Below, one piece after another: positions 55,198 through 64,000 of a DNA stretch of 64,000 bases. Source of the DNA: an uncultured Porphyromonadaceae bacterium (GTDB lineage Bacteria > Bacteroidota > Bacteroidia > Bacteroidales > Muribaculaceae); contig CANOLV010000013.1 in NCBI GenBank assembly GCA_947567425.1, positions 1-64,000 of the forward strand, given 5' to 3'. Positions within the stretch are counted from its first letter, which is position 1. Every line of letters starts with the position of its first letter. Position numbers and translations under genes: made by a program. The notes below the pieces were generated by a model. It did not search any database. It was not told the DNA's origin and saw only the letters and a list, made by a program, of their open reading frames with translations.

Positions 55198-55230
55198 AAT
55201 TGCCCGGCCCATGCCGGGCAATTATGTTTT
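55198..55230 (+). terminator. Terminator of the S9 peptidase gene
   Basis: AATTGCCCGGC (55198-55208) pairs perfectly with GCCGGGCAATT (55213-55223), loop of four, followed by ATGTTTT. Confidence 0.85.
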
Positions 55231-55373
55231 AAAACATTGTTGTATAGTTCTTTATACAGTTTGGAGAATATTTATAACATTCTTTTTAGGACTGCGCGAT
55301 GTTCATTTTGTCGATAAAAACAGCCTGAATTAGCTCAAAAGGATGCGTAAATCGGGTGATTTGTGGAAAAATG

Positions 55374-55404
55374 TTGGCAATGTGGCATAAAAGTGCTATC
55401 TTTG
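55374..55404 (+). promoter_or_regulatory. Promoter of the SusC/SusD operon
   Basis: TTG (55374-55376), 20 bases, TATCTTTG (55397-55404): an excellent Bacteroidetes promoter. The start codon of susC is 204 bases further on, so the transcript has a leader of about 195 bases. The leader (55410-55607) is A+T-rich and has no riboswitch I recognise; the remaining intergenic DNA (55231-55373) shows nothing notable. Confidence 0.8.
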
Positions 55405-55607
55405 CGCATTCCTTTATGGAAAAATAATTTCACTGATTCTGTTAACTTTTTTTGTGTTTAAAACGTTTAATAATTGTTTTCGTGATTCACAGTTCTTAAA
55501 ATAGCCCTATCGGATGGTCTGGATTCAGGCGATTCACCGGCAAAACGAAGGACTTTTATGAATGGAAATTTTTTGAAGTAATTATATCATTTAGTTTTAT
55601 TAATTGT

Positions 55608-58600
55608 ATGAAAAAGCTGTTTCTATTTCTTGTAGCAGTCATTACATTCTGCTTGTCAGCTTCTGCGCAGTCGCGCACCGTCAGCGGTGTCGTATACAGC
55701 GCCCAAGACAATGAGCCGCTTATCGGCGCCACAGTGCTCGGCGTCGGAAGCGAGGTCGGCACCGTGACCGATGCCGATGGTAGGTTCACTTTGTCGCTCC
55801 CCGACAAAGTGAAGAAGATCAAGGTGTCATACGTGGGTATGCACACCAAGGAACTCCCTATCACTACGGGCGAGATGTCCATCTCGCTTGACAATGCCAA
55901 CGTGCTCGACGAAGTCATAGCCGTGGCCTACGGTTCGGCCAAGCGTTCGGCCTTTACCGGTTCGGCCGCCGTGCTCGATGCTTCGCAGATCGAGGCCGTT
56001 CAGGTGACCAACCCGCTTGACGCTCTTAAGGGACGTGTGGCCGGTGTGCAGATGAACACCGCCTCAGGTCAGCCCGGCGACCACGACACCAAGATCCTTA
56101 TCCGTGGTATCTCATCGATCAACGCAGGCACAGAGCCTCTTATCGTGCTTGACGGAACTCCCTACGCCGGCGACATCAACAATATCAGCTCGCAGGACAT
56201 CGAGACCATGACGGTGCTTAAGGATGCCGCGTCGAATGCACTTTACGGTGCCCGCGGTGCCAACGGTGTCATCCTCATCACCACCAAGAAGGGTAAGGCC
56301 GGCGAAGCCCGCGTGACCCTCGATGCAAAGTGGGGAAGCAACTCGCGTGCCACCAAGGACTATGACGTGATCACCTCGCCTGGTCAGTACTATGAACTTA
56401 TCGGTACGGCTCTTGGAAACTATGGAGCCGCAAACGGCGTGGCTGATCCTCTTGCCTTTGCCAACCGCAACCTTATCGGCGTGCTCGGCTATCAGACTTT
56501 CACTATCCCTCAGGGCGAGAATATGCTTGTAGACGGATTCAAGCTCAATCCGAATGCAACTCTCGGCTATATGTACACCAATCCTGAGTCTGGCCAACAG
56601 TTTTGGCTTACTCCTGATAAATGGGTGGACCATGCCTATAAGAACAGCCTCCGCCAGGAATACAATGTAAGCGTGTCGCAGGCTACCGACAAGAGCAACT
56701 TCTATGCATCGTTCAGCTACCTTAACAACGAAGGTATCGTGGCCAATTCAGGCTACGAGCGTCTGACCGGACGTCTGACCGCCGATGTGCAGGCAAAGCC
56801 CTGGCTTAAGATGGGCGCCAACATGTCGTACACTCACTTCGAGGCCAAGACTCTCGGCGACGACGGCAGCGACAGTTCTTCCGGCAACCTGTTTGCCATC
56901 GCCAATCAGGTGGCTCCTATCTATCCTCTGTTCATCCGTGATGCCAACAAGCAGATAATGAAAGATGCTTACGGCAACACGATGTATGACTATGGCGATT
57001 CATACGAGATACTTGGACTCTCACGTCCGGTGTTCGGTAACTCAAATGCCCTTTCTCAGGCTATCCTCGACAAGGACAAGTCGGAAGGAAATGCCTTCAC
57101 CGCCACCGGTTTCTTTGAAGTGCGTTTCCTTAAGGACTTCAAGTTTACCAGCAACAATACTGTCAATGTCAATGAATCACGTTCGACTCAGGTGACCAAC
57201 CCGTTCTACGGACAGTATGCTTCGTCAAACGGTCAGGTATATAAATACCATACCCGCACGATGGATTACGCATTCCAGCAGTTGCTCACCTGGACCCGCG
57301 CATTCGGTCTGCACAACGTAAATGTGCTTCTCGGTCACGAAAATTACTGGAACAAGTATTCATATCTTTATGCATCACGCACAAATATGCTCCTGCCTGA
57401 TAATGAGGAACTGAATGGAGCCATTATCGACAACGGCACCGGATCATACGTGACCAACTACAACAATGAAGGTTACTTCGGCCGCGTGAACTACGACTAC
57501 GATTCGAAATATTTCGGTAGCGTTTCGTTCCGTCGCGATGCCTCTTCCCGCTTCCATCCCGACCATCGCTGGGGTAGCTTCTGGTCGCTCGGCGGCGCAT
57601 GGCTTATCAGCAAGGAGGAGTGGTTCCAGGCTCCCTGGGTCAACACCCTTAAGCTCAAAGCTTCATACGGCGAGCAGGGTAACGACAATATCGGTAACTT
57701 CCGCTATGTCAACATGTATGAGATTATTAATGCCGGTGGCTATCCCGGTGTAGTTCCGACTACCAAGGGTAATCCTGACATTACTTGGGAAAAGGGCGGC
57801 AACTTCAATGCCGGTGTGGAATTCTCGCTGTTTGAGGACCGTCTGTCAGGTTCTGTCGAAGGATTTATCCGCAAGACTTCCGACATGCTCTTCTCATTCC
57901 CGCTTCCCGGATCATACGGTTACACTTCATACTATGATAATATCGGCGATATGATCAACCGCGGTTTTGAAATCGACCTTACCGGACGCATCTTGACTCT
58001 CAGGGACTTCACTTGGGATGCAAGCCTTAACCTGACTTGGTATAAGAATAAGATATCCAGGCTTCCGGAGGAGCGTAAGACCCTTGAAGTCGACGGCGTA
58101 TATGGTTACAACAGCGGCGGTTACTTCTACGGCGAGGGCGAATCGCTCTACACATGGTATATGCCTAAGTATGCCGGTGTAGACAAGGAAACCGGAGCTT
58201 CATTGTGGTATCGTGATGAGGTGGACGCTAACGGCAAAGTGACCGGACGTACTACAACAAGCGTTTATAATGATGCTGACTACTATCTTTGCGGAACTGC
58301 ACTTCCTCATACTTACGGAGGTTTTGGAACGAGCGCGACATATAAGGGTTTTGATTTCTCTATCGACTTCAACTTCCAGCTTGGCGGAAAAGTATTTGAT
58401 TCGGATTATGCCAGTCTGATGAGTTCGCCGACAGGAAACACGATGGGACGCGCGCTTCACAAGGATATTCTTAATTCTTGGTCGGCCGACAACAAGGGTT
58501 CCAATATCCCGCGCTTCCAGTATAACGACCAGTATAGCGGCGGTACATCTGACCGCTTCCTGATCAGCGCGTCTTATCTGAGCTTGTCAAATATCAACTT

Positions 58601-58796
58601 CGGATATACACTTCCTGAAAATCTTGTACGTAAGGCTTTCTTGCAGAAAGTGCGTGTATATCTGACTGCCGACAACGTGGCTCTCTGGTCGAAGCGTAAA
58701 GGTCTTGACCCGCGTCAGTCGATCTCAGGTGCGTCGACCAATGCATATTACGCTCCGATCCGTACAATCTCCGGAGGTATCAACATCGTATTCTAA
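55608..58796 (+). CDS. SusC/RagA-family TonB-linked outer-membrane transporter
   Basis: 1062 residues. Signal peptide (about 1-21), a CarboxypepD_reg-like domain (about 24-100), a TonB plug (about 105-225) with NPLDALKGRVAGVQMNTASG and ILIRGISSINAGTEPLIVLDG-type repeats, then a 22-stranded barrel ending GGINIVF. It lacks an N-terminal STN/FecR-interacting domain, so anti-sigma control is unlikely. It imports glycan or peptide together with the SusD lipoprotein encoded 20 bases downstream. No glycosidase, sulfatase, hybrid sensor or ECF/anti-sigma gene is adjacent, so the substrate cannot be predicted. Confidence 0.96.
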   Translation: MKKLFLFLVAVITFCLSASAQSRTVSGVVYSAQDNEPLIGATVLGVGSEVGTVTDADGRFTLSLPDKVKKIKVSYVGMHTKELPITTGEMSISLDNANVLDEVIAVAYGSAKRSAFTGSAAVLDASQIEAVQVTNPLDALKGRVAGVQMNTASGQPGDHDTKILIRGISSINAGTEPLIVLDGTPYAGDINNISSQDIETMTVLKDAASNALYGARGANGVILITTKKGKAGEARVTLDAKWGSNSRATKDYDVITSPGQYYELIGTALGNYGAANGVADPLAFANRNLIGVLGYQTFTIPQGENMLVDGFKLNPNATLGYMYTNPESGQQFWLTPDKWVDHAYKNSLRQEYNVSVSQATDKSNFYASFSYLNNEGIVANSGYERLTGRLTADVQAKPWLKMGANMSYTHFEAKTLGDDGSDSSSGNLFAIANQVAPIYPLFIRDANKQIMKDAYGNTMYDYGDSYEILGLSRPVFGNSNALSQAILDKDKSEGNAFTATGFFEVRFLKDFKFTSNNTVNVNESRSTQVTNPFYGQYASSNGQVYKYHTRTMDYAFQQLLTWTRAFGLHNVNVLLGHENYWNKYSYLYASRTNMLLPDNEELNGAIIDNGTGSYVTNYNNEGYFGRVNYDYDSKYFGSVSFRRDASSRFHPDHRWGSFWSLGGAWLISKEEWFQAPWVNTLKLKASYGEQGNDNIGNFRYVNMYEIINAGGYPGVVPTTKGNPDITWEKGGNFNAGVEFSLFEDRLSGSVEGFIRKTSDMLFSFPLPGSYGYTSYYDNIGDMINRGFEIDLTGRILTLRDFTWDASLNLTWYKNKISRLPEERKTLEVDGVYGYNSGGYFYGEGESLYTWYMPKYAGVDKETGASLWYRDEVDANGKVTGRTTTSVYNDADYYLCGTALPHTYGGFGTSATYKGFDFSIDFNFQLGGKVFDSDYASLMSSPTGNTMGRALHKDILNSWSADNKGSNIPRFQYNDQYSGGTSDRFLISASYLSLSNINFGYTLPENLVRKAFLQKVRVYLTADNVALWSKRKGLDPRQSISGASTNAYYAPIRTISGGINIVF

Positions 58797-58816
58797 CATT
58801 ATTCTGAATAATCAAT

Positions 58817-60571
58817 ATGAAAAATATATTTAAATCAGTCCTTTTCGGCGCATTGTCGACTGTGGCCCTTACCGGATGTATCGACGAGGTGGTGCCTACC
58901 AATGGCGTTGATCAGGGTCAGGTGGACAGCTCAGAAAAGACTACTGTTGCAAAAATTTGGGCGATGCCCGCTTATATGGTGCAGTTTAACTCGCTTGGTC
59001 GTCCGGACGGCGACGAGTGGCACGGCGATTGTGGCTATGCCTCGATGATGCACGTCCTCGACTTTATGACGGGAGATATGTGTCTGACCGGTCCGATGCT
59101 TACTTACGACCAGTATTATCTGTTCTCAATGGGCAATCTTGGTGTCAACAGCGCCTACACGCAGTTCGTTTGGCAATATTATTATAAGGTGATACAGACC
59201 GCCAATATAGCCGCAACACAATTCACTGCCGACTCGGAGTCGGAGGTGGAGCAGGGTTATCATGCTGTGGCTCTCGCTTTCCGTGCAATGTGTTATCTGG
59301 ATTTGGGCCGTTGGTATGATTTCCTGCCTAACGACAAGACCACGCCAGTCAACATTGATGGTAATAATGTCAACGGTTTGACTGTGCCTATTGTAACGGA
59401 AAAGACTACTGAAAAGGAAGCTGGCAATAATCCGCGAGTTACTAAGGAAAAGCTTGTAGAGTTTATCCTTTCTGATTTGGATTATGCCGAGCAGAATATA
59501 AGCAAATCTGACCTTGCGTCGAAATTGCTCCCCGATTTGGCATGCGTATATGGTCTTAAGGCCCGTCTGTATATGTGGACTGGAAATTATGCGAAGGCTG
59601 AGGAATATGCCAACATGGCTATCGGAGCAAGTGGATGCGAACCGCTGTCGGAGGACGAATGGGTGAACCCGAGCACGGGCTTCAACACTCTTGACAATAA
59701 TTCATGGATGTGGGGTCTGGAGGCTAAGGCTGAGAATGATATAGTCAAGATCGGCATCTGTAACTGGACTTCGTTTATGAGTCTTGAGACTGATTACGGT
59801 TATGCCGGTGCCGGTTGTGCTCCTGCGGTAGACGCCGCCATGTATGAGCGCATCTCTGACACTGACTTCCGTAAGCTTTCATGGATTCCTGAGAGTACTG
59901 CTAATCCGCTCGTCTATGACATCTCGTTGAGTCAGCCCGACTACCTCGGCTACTTCTGCTATTATTTCCCTTATGGAACCGTTAAGTTCCGTGCCGGATT
60001 CGGAAATGTATCCGATCCTACTGTCGGCTCTGCCACAGCTGTGCCTATGATGCGTGTGGAGGAGATGTACTTCATCGCCATGGAGGCCGCGGCTCATCAG
60101 AGCGCACCTCAGGGTAAGCAGGATCTGATCGACTTTATGACCCAGTACCGCGACTCGGAATATACCTGCGATGCTACATCGATGGATGATGTCGTTGAAG
60201 AAATCGTGTTCCAGAAGCGAGTGGAACTTTGGGGCGAAGGTCAGGCTCTTTGGGACATCAAGCGCCTGAACTATTCCGTGACCCGCAGCTACAAGGGATC
60301 TAACTGGGAAGAAGAGAAAGCGTTCAACACTCAGGGTCGCCCGGCTTGGATGAACATGATTATGGTGATTTCGGAAGAGAACAACAATGCCGGTGTGAGA
60401 AATTGGAATAACCCGAACTTTGCACAGGTTTACACAGCAATACCTATTCCGGGTGATGATGTAGAGCCGCAGGAAGTGATGTCGCGTGCCGGAGGTTTCG
60501 GCCCGATCCAGAATTTCCGCACTCCGAATCCCCGCTTGAAGAAGTATCGTCCGTTGTGGGTAATCGAGTAA
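58817..60571 (+). CDS. SusD/RagB-family surface lipoprotein
   Basis: 584 residues with lipobox LTGC (Cys21 or so) and a short acidic linker. TPR-like helices with ALAFRAMCYLDLGRWYDFLP and LPDLACVYGLKARLYMWTGNYAKAEEYA in parts, and the C-terminal RVELWGEGQALWDIKRL motif, are SusD hallmarks. It acts as the lid over the SusC barrel at the cell surface, binding the ligand. Ends with a terminator 27 bases after the stop. Confidence 0.95.
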   Translation: MKNIFKSVLFGALSTVALTGCIDEVVPTNGVDQGQVDSSEKTTVAKIWAMPAYMVQFNSLGRPDGDEWHGDCGYASMMHVLDFMTGDMCLTGPMLTYDQYYLFSMGNLGVNSAYTQFVWQYYYKVIQTANIAATQFTADSESEVEQGYHAVALAFRAMCYLDLGRWYDFLPNDKTTPVNIDGNNVNGLTVPIVTEKTTEKEAGNNPRVTKEKLVEFILSDLDYAEQNISKSDLASKLLPDLACVYGLKARLYMWTGNYAKAEEYANMAIGASGCEPLSEDEWVNPSTGFNTLDNNSWMWGLEAKAENDIVKIGICNWTSFMSLETDYGYAGAGCAPAVDAAMYERISDTDFRKLSWIPESTANPLVYDISLSQPDYLGYFCYYFPYGTVKFRAGFGNVSDPTVGSATAVPMMRVEEMYFIAMEAAAHQSAPQGKQDLIDFMTQYRDSEYTCDATSMDDVVEEIVFQKRVELWGEGQALWDIKRLNYSVTRSYKGSNWEEEKAFNTQGRPAWMNMIMVISEENNNAGVRNWNNPNFAQVYTAIPIPGDDVEPQEVMSRAGGFGPIQNFRTPNPRLKKYRPLWVIE

Positions 60572-60597
60572 ATTCTAATTGATATAATTCCTGAATG

Positions 60598-60640
60598 GCG
60601 GCCTTGGCGCGTGTGCGTCAAGGCCGCTTTGCATTTTCTC
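60598..60640 (+). terminator. Terminator of the SusC/SusD operon
   Basis: GCGGCCTTG (60598-60606) pairs perfectly with CAAGGCCGC (60619-60627), followed by TTTGCATTTT. Confidence 0.75.
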
Positions 60641-60660
60641 CCGCCTCCGTTTGATGATGT

Positions 60661-61107
60661 ATGATGTTTGTACGGCTACTCTGTAGCCGTTTTTTGTGGG
60701 TGTGTGCTGGTACCACAAGCTGCGCGCGGCTCCACCGCGCTTGCATGTGGCTATCGTTGTTCCGTGGCTCTGCCACTGTGGCCTATGGCATGGCTTGATG
60801 TATGGGGCCTGGTTGGGCGATGAAGGGTTGAGTAGCTGCAACCTATGTCCTGCGGACATATAGGGGCGGGGCGTGTGGTCCCGGCACATGTCGCCCACAG
60901 GCTCCATGTACCGGGTTAAGATGGACGATGCGGAGTATACCCGGTGATGTCGGAGGCTCGTATCCGGGTACATGGAGCCGATAGGCTACATGTGCCCGGT
61001 GTGGGGCAACCGGGAAGGTGATGTCTGAAGGACATCGGTTGCAACAAGGCCCTATGTCAGGATGCCGTAGGCGCGTCGGCCGCATCGCGGCCGTGCAAAA
61101 TGCGGGT
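60661..61107. repeat. Cluster of short palindromes between susD and pnp
   Basis: This 450-base gene-free stretch is a mosaic of hairpins with small loops: CGGCTAC-TCT-GTAGCCG (60673-60689, then T6), GCGCGG/CCGCGC (60724-60740), GTGGC-TCT-GCCAC (60764-60776), TATGTCC-TGC-GGACATA (60844-60860), CCGGGT/ACCCGG (60911-60944) nested in GGCTCCATGTAC/GTACATGGAGCC (60900-60979), GATGTC/GACATC (61020-61036) nested in GCAACCG/CGGTTGC, and CGGCCGC-ATC-GCGGCCG (61077-61093). Parts recur at 47201-47272 and 5999-6045. No coding frame of note. It looks like a non-coding interspersed repeat family. Confidence 0.7.
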
Positions 61108-61166
61108 GTTTGGGGGCAAATTTTCAGGGCGTTGGGGCAAAATTATGAATTGTCAAATGTTTTGCG

Positions 61167-61174
61167 TATCTTTG
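61167..61174 (+). promoter_or_regulatory. -7 element TATCTTTG ahead of pnp
   Basis: A perfect TATCTTTG 42 bases before the pnp ATG. A TTG at 61150-61152 is too close (14 bases) for the standard -33, so that element is degenerate. Confidence 0.55.
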
Positions 61175-61215
61175 TGTGATTTTTTGTACAAGAAAAAGAG
61201 ATTCAAAATATTTTT

Positions 61216-63495
61216 ATGGCACAACCAATTAAGAAAACCATCGAGCTAAGTGATGGACGTACCATCACACTTGAGACAGGAAAGCTGGCCAAGCAAGCCG
61301 ATGGAGCGGTAGAACTGCGCATGGGCAATACGATGCTCCTTGCGACAGTAGTTTCGGCCAAGGAGGCCGGCGAGGGCGTAGACTTCATGCCCCTTCAAGT
61401 AGAGTATAAGGAGAAATTCTCCTCAAACGGCCGTTTCCCCGGAGGCTTCCTCAAGCGTGAAGGCCGTGCATCAGATTATGAAATCCTAACAGCACGTCTG
61501 GTGGACCGCGTATTGCGTCCGCTTTTCCCCGACAATTACCATGCCGATACTTTTGTGAACATCATCATGTTCTCGGCCGACGGTAATGACATGCCTGACG
61601 CATTGGCCGGACTTGCCGCTTCCGCGGCTCTGGCTGTCAGCGACATCCCTTTCAATGGTCCTATCTCTGAAGTACGCGTGGCCCGCGTCAACGGAGAGTT
61701 CGTTATTAACCCGACCTTCGAGCAGCTTAAGAATGCCGACATGGAGCTAATGGTTGGTGCCACTTACGAAAATATAATGATGGTGGAAGGCGAAATGAAC
61801 GAGGTGAGCGAGGCAGATCTTCTGGCAGCCCTCAAAACCGCCCATGAAGCCATCAAACTCCAGTGCAAGGCTCAGATGGAACTCGCCGAAGAGGTCGGCT
61901 CGACCGTGAAGCGCGAATATTGCCACGAAGTCAACGACGAGGATCTGCGCAAGGATGTGCATGACAAATGCTACGACAAGGCTTACGCCATAGCTAAGGC
62001 CGGCAGCGCCGACAAGCACTGGCGTCAGGATTCGTTTGACGCTATATGTGACGAATATATCGAAAGCCTTCCTGAAGAGGAGCGCGAAGAAAAGGCTCCG
62101 CTGGTGAAGCGCTACTACCACGATGTAGAGCGCGAGGCTGTGCGCCGCTGCATCCTCGACGAGGGTATCCGTCTGGACGGCCGCAAGACCACTGAAATCC
62201 GTCCGATCTGGATTCAGCCCGACTACGTTCCGGGACCTCACGGATCGGCCGTGTTCACCCGCGGCGAGACCCAGGCTCTCGCTACAGTGACCCTCGGTAC
62301 GAAGCTTGACGAGAAGATTCTCGACGACGTTCTCAACCAGGGCCGCGAACGCTTCCTGCTCCACTACAACTTCCCCCCCTTCTCTACAGGCGAGGCCAAG
62401 CCTCAGCGCGGAGTAGGACGTCGTGAAGTGGGCCACGGCAATCTTGCCCACCGCGCCCTTAAGAGCATGCTTCCTGCCGATTTTCCCTATGTATGCCGCA
62501 TAGTCAGCGATATCCTTGAGTCTAACGGCTCGTCGTCGATGGCTACTGTGTGCGCCGGTACAGTGGCTCTGCTCGACGCCGGTGTGAAGATGAAGAAGCC
62601 TGTCAGCGGTATAGCGATGGGTCTTATCACCGACAGCGACGGTTCGAAATATGCCGTGCTTTCCGACATCCTCGGCGATGAGGACCACCTCGGCGATATG
62701 GACTTCAAGGTGACCGGTACACGCGACGGTATCACCGCCACCCAGATGGATATAAAGGTAGACGGACTTTCCTACGAAGTGCTTGAGAAGGCTCTTCTCC
62801 AGGCTAAGGAAGGACGTATGCATATACTTGACAAGATTCAGGAGGCCATCGCGGAACCCCGCGAGGACTACAAGCCTCACGTTCCGCGCATAGTCACCAT
62901 GACTATTCCGAAGGATCTTATCGGTGCAGTGATCGGCCCGGGCGGAAAGGTGATCCAGGGCATCCAGGAGGCCAGCGGCGCTACTGTGTCGATCGACGAG
63001 ATAGACAACGCCGGATATATAGAAGTGGCCGCCAACAACCGCGAGGCCATGGACAAGGCTTTGGAAATGATCAATGCCATCGTGGCTCTTCCCGAAGAGG
63101 GCAAGGTCTACACCGGTACTGTCCGCTCGATACTCGACTTTGGTGCGTTTGTGGAATTCATGCCCAACCGCGACGGTCTGCTCCACATCTCGGAAATAAG
63201 CTGGGAACGCCTGCAGGATATGGAGGCTTCCGGTCTGAAAGAGGGCGACACTGTGGAAGTGAAGCTTATCGAGATAGACAAGAAGACCGGCAAGTATCGC
63301 TTGTCGATGCGTGCCCTCCAGCCGAAGCCGGAAGGATATGTCGAGCCTCAGCGTGCTCCGCGAGGCGACCGTGGACCCCGTGGTGACCGCGGACCTCGCC
63401 GCGACGGCGACCGTGGACCCCGTAATGACCGCGGACCGCGCCGTGACGGCGACCGTGGACCCCGCAATGACCGCGGACCCCGCCGTGAAGATTAA
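61216..63495 (+). CDS. pnp: Polynucleotide phosphorylase
   Basis: 759 residues. Two RNase PH domains (about 10-220 and 300-540, the second with [23 protein letters not shown] in parts and the active-site Asp region [25 protein letters not shown]-type), an intervening helical domain, a KH domain (about 555-620, [11 protein letters not shown]) and an S1 domain (about 625-700, [13 protein letters not shown]). Degrades RNA phosphorolytically 3' to 5'. The last roughly 40 residues are repeats of Arg, Gly, Asp and Pro. Preceded by the palindrome cluster and followed by a long terminator. Confidence 0.97.
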   Translation: MAQPIKKTIELSDGRTITLETGKLAKQADGAVELRMGNTMLLATVVSAKEAGEGVDFMPLQVEYKEKFSSNGRFPGGFLKREGRASDYEILTARLVDRVLRPLFPDNYHADTFVNIIMFSADGNDMPDALAGLAASAALAVSDIPFNGPISEVRVARVNGEFVINPTFEQLKNADMELMVGATYENIMMVEGEMNEVSEADLLAALKTAHEAIKLQCKAQMELAEEVGSTVKREYCHEVNDEDLRKDVHDKCYDKAYAIAKAGSADKHWRQDSFDAICDEYIESLPEEEREEKAPLVKRYYHDVEREAVRRCILDEGIRLDGRKTTEIRPIWIQPDYVPGPHGSAVFTRGETQALATVTLGTKLDEKILDDVLNQGRERFLLHYNFPPFSTGEAKPQRGVGRREVGHGNLAHRALKSMLPADFPYVCRIVSDILESNGSSSMATVCAGTVALLDAGVKMKKPVSGIAMGLITDSDGSKYAVLSDILGDEDHLGDMDFKVTGTRDGITATQMDIKVDGLSYEVLEKALLQAKEGRMHILDKIQEAIAEPREDYKPHVPRIVTMTIPKDLIGAVIGPGGKVIQGIQEASGATVSIDEIDNAGYIEVAANNREAMDKALEMINAIVALPEEGKVYTGTVRSILDFGAFVEFMPNRDGLLHISEISWERLQDMEASGLKEGDTVEVKLIEIDKKTGKYRLSMRALQPKPEGYVEPQRAPRGDRGPRGDRGPRRDGDRGPRNDRGPRRDGDRGPRNDRGPRRED
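63364..63489 (+). repeat. In-frame tandem repeat encoding the PNPase tail
   Basis: Repeats of a 42-base unit (about two full and several partial copies), encoding [14 protein letters not shown] and shorter GDRGPR variants. Copy number may vary between strains by slippage. Confidence 0.7.
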
Positions 63496-63519
63496 CGAAT
63501 TACGTAGACGTATATATGG

Positions 63520-63563
63520 CGTCAGGCCGTCCCGGATAAACCGGGACGGCCTGACGTGCTTTT
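63520..63563 (+). terminator. Strong terminator after pnp
   Basis: CGTCAGGCCGTCCCGG (63520-63535) pairs perfectly over 16 bases with CCGGGACGGCCTGACG (63541-63556), 5-base loop, then TGCTTTT. Confidence 0.85.
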
Positions 63564-63604
63564 GGAGAGGCCCGCTGTTCTTGATGGGAATGCGTCTAAA
63601 ACGG

Positions 63605-63640
63605 AAAAATCCGCATGGGCGATGAACTGCCGCATGCGGA
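63605..63640 (-). terminator. Terminator of the tRNA-Arg transcript
   Basis: On the minus strand TCCGCATG (63640-63633) pairs with CATGCGGA (63617-63610), followed by a T-run (63609-63605). It lies 10 bases after the 3' end of the tRNA. Confidence 0.75.
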
Positions 63641-63650
63641 TCTAAAGTGT

Positions 63651-63721
63651 ATGCCCGTGGGGAGTCGAACCCCAATCGATGGAACCGGAATCCATAATTC
63701 TATCCATTGAACTACGGGCAC
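63651..63721 (-). tRNA. tRNA-Arg (anticodon CCG)
   Basis: Read on the minus strand: acceptor GTGCCCG pairs with CGGGCAT (first pair G-T), D-arm GTTC/GAAT with loop AATGGATA, anticodon stem ATGGA/TCCAT with loop TTCCGGT (anticodon CCG), 4-base variable loop, T-stem TGGGG/CCCCA with loop TTCGACT. 71 bases without encoded CCA. Decodes CGG. It has its own promoter and terminator. Confidence 0.93.
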
Positions 63722-63767
63722 ATGGAAAAGTCAAGGCTTTTTGGCGGTAAACCGCGCCTTTCGGATG

Positions 63768-63798
63768 CAAAAGTAAGAAAGTTTTTGTAGTTTTGCAA
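63768..63798 (-). promoter_or_regulatory. Promoter of tRNA-Arg
   Basis: Minus strand TTG (63798-63796), 20 bases, TACTTTTG (63775-63768), i.e. about 40 bases upstream of the mature tRNA 5' end. Confidence 0.65.
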
Positions 63799-63843
63799 AT
63801 CTAAATTTAATAAGGCTCCGGATAATATCTAAAAAACAGAGTT

Positions 63844-64000
63844 ATGAATGTCAGGATAGACCCGTCGTGGAACGATGCACTGCAGTCGGAATGGGATAAG
63901 CCCTATTTCGTGGCGCTTACCGACTTTGTACGTAATGAGTATCGCACAAATCCGGCTACGACGTTTCCGCCTCCCGGTCAGATTTTTGCGGCGTTTGACA
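63844..64000 (+). CDS. ung: Uracil-DNA glycosylase, 5' part
   Basis: The first 52 codons are in the window: MNVRIDPSWNDALQSEWDKP, then YFVALTDFVRNEY and FPPPGQIFAAFD. This is the N-terminal region of family 1 UDG, in which a Trp-x-x-x-L, a KPYF and a 'PPP..IFxAF' block precede the catalytic GQDPYH (beyond the window). Removes uracil from DNA. A -7-like TAGTTTTG (63788-63795) lies upstream and overlaps the divergent tRNA promoter region. Confidence 0.88.
   Translation, partial: MNVRIDPSWNDALQSEWDKPYFVALTDFVRNEYRTNPATTFPPPGQIFAAFD

Noticed and set aside
61747-63675. 642-codon open frame antisense to pnp
   Set aside because: It mirrors pnp codon structure (G+C-rich third positions) and its translation is a low-information sequence without domain features; pnp is certain.
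1-64000. CRISPR array or cas genes
   Set aside because: No regularly spaced repeats were found; the palindromes at 60.7-61.1 kb differ from each other and have irregular spacing.

Overview
The window is a chromosomal segment of a Bacteroidota bacterium, order Bacteroidales. Family Muribaculaceae (S24-7) fits best, but that is my inference from gene content and protein style. The support is a complete type IX secretion core (PorT, PorP, GldK, GldL, GldM, GldN), a SusC/SusD pair, a BspA-like leucine-rich-repeat protein, many outer-membrane beta-barrels, and promoters of the Bacteroidetes type (TTG, about 20 bases, TAnnTTTG). Most of the window is G+C-rich, densely packed housekeeping DNA. About 33.3-46.4 kb is visibly A+T-richer and carries defence-type genes.

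Layout. 0-4.4 kb (minus): the first codons of a likely ECF sigma factor, the Fe-S carrier ATPase Mrp, TrmB, and a BspA-like LRR protein translationally coupled to an S24/XRE repressor that has a palindromic operator. 4.5-6.5 kb: a DUF3943 protein and a small basic protein. 6.7-13.5 kb (plus): the porT-porP-gldKLMN secretion locus. 13.5-14.8 kb (minus): two small beta-barrels. 15.0-16.6 kb (plus): a thiol-redox operon (CPHC thioredoxin, C39-like/VKOR protein, and a 56-residue ORF overlapping the VKOR stop) closed by a strong terminator. 16.6-20.4 kb (minus): acyltransferase, sigma-54 activator, LptE, TPR-like protein, SecG. 20.6-23.1 kb (minus): a frameshifted MG2/TonB-plug protein. 23.2-24.7 kb (minus): a K+/H+ antiporter. 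24.9-31.7 kb (plus): DUF4254, GT9, RuvB, flippase, DUF389 and GT4. 31.7-33.3 kb: QueC, cobalamin adenosyltransferase, and the small DUF2795 protein.

The most unusual part is 33.3-46.4 kb. A minus-strand operon, AAA ATPase-jetA-jetB-jetC-jetD, encodes a Wadjet anti-plasmid system. It lies between two imperfect 24-base direct repeats (22/24 identical). One repeat is the 3' end of the DUF2795 gene. The other, 8 kb away, still spells the same C-terminus with two synonymous changes and is again followed by a terminator. This is the footprint expected of an element inserted at the 3' end of a gene, although no integrase remains. jetC carries one in-frame TGA between the N-terminal ATPase lobe and the coiled coil. 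Next to the island are two tandem DUF262 proteins (GmrSD/ParB-like, one with an HNH motif) and a divergent yaaA.

47.2-64 kb returns to typical sequence: an unrecognised 187-residue protein, RtcB RNA ligase divergent from a WYL regulator, PurN overlapping a small ORF, a metallophosphoesterase, an S9 peptidase, a SusC/SusD pair with a good promoter and about 200-base leader, polynucleotide phosphorylase with an Arg/Gly/Asp-rich tail, tRNA-Arg(CCG), and the start of uracil-DNA glycosylase. A family of short palindromes with 3-5-base loops recurs in intergenic DNA at about 6.0, 47.2 and 60.7-61.1 kb.

I saw no rRNA, insertion sequence, recognisable integrase or CRISPR array. Coordinates come from reading frames. 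Starts were moved to internal ATGs where the upstream extension looked unlike the family.
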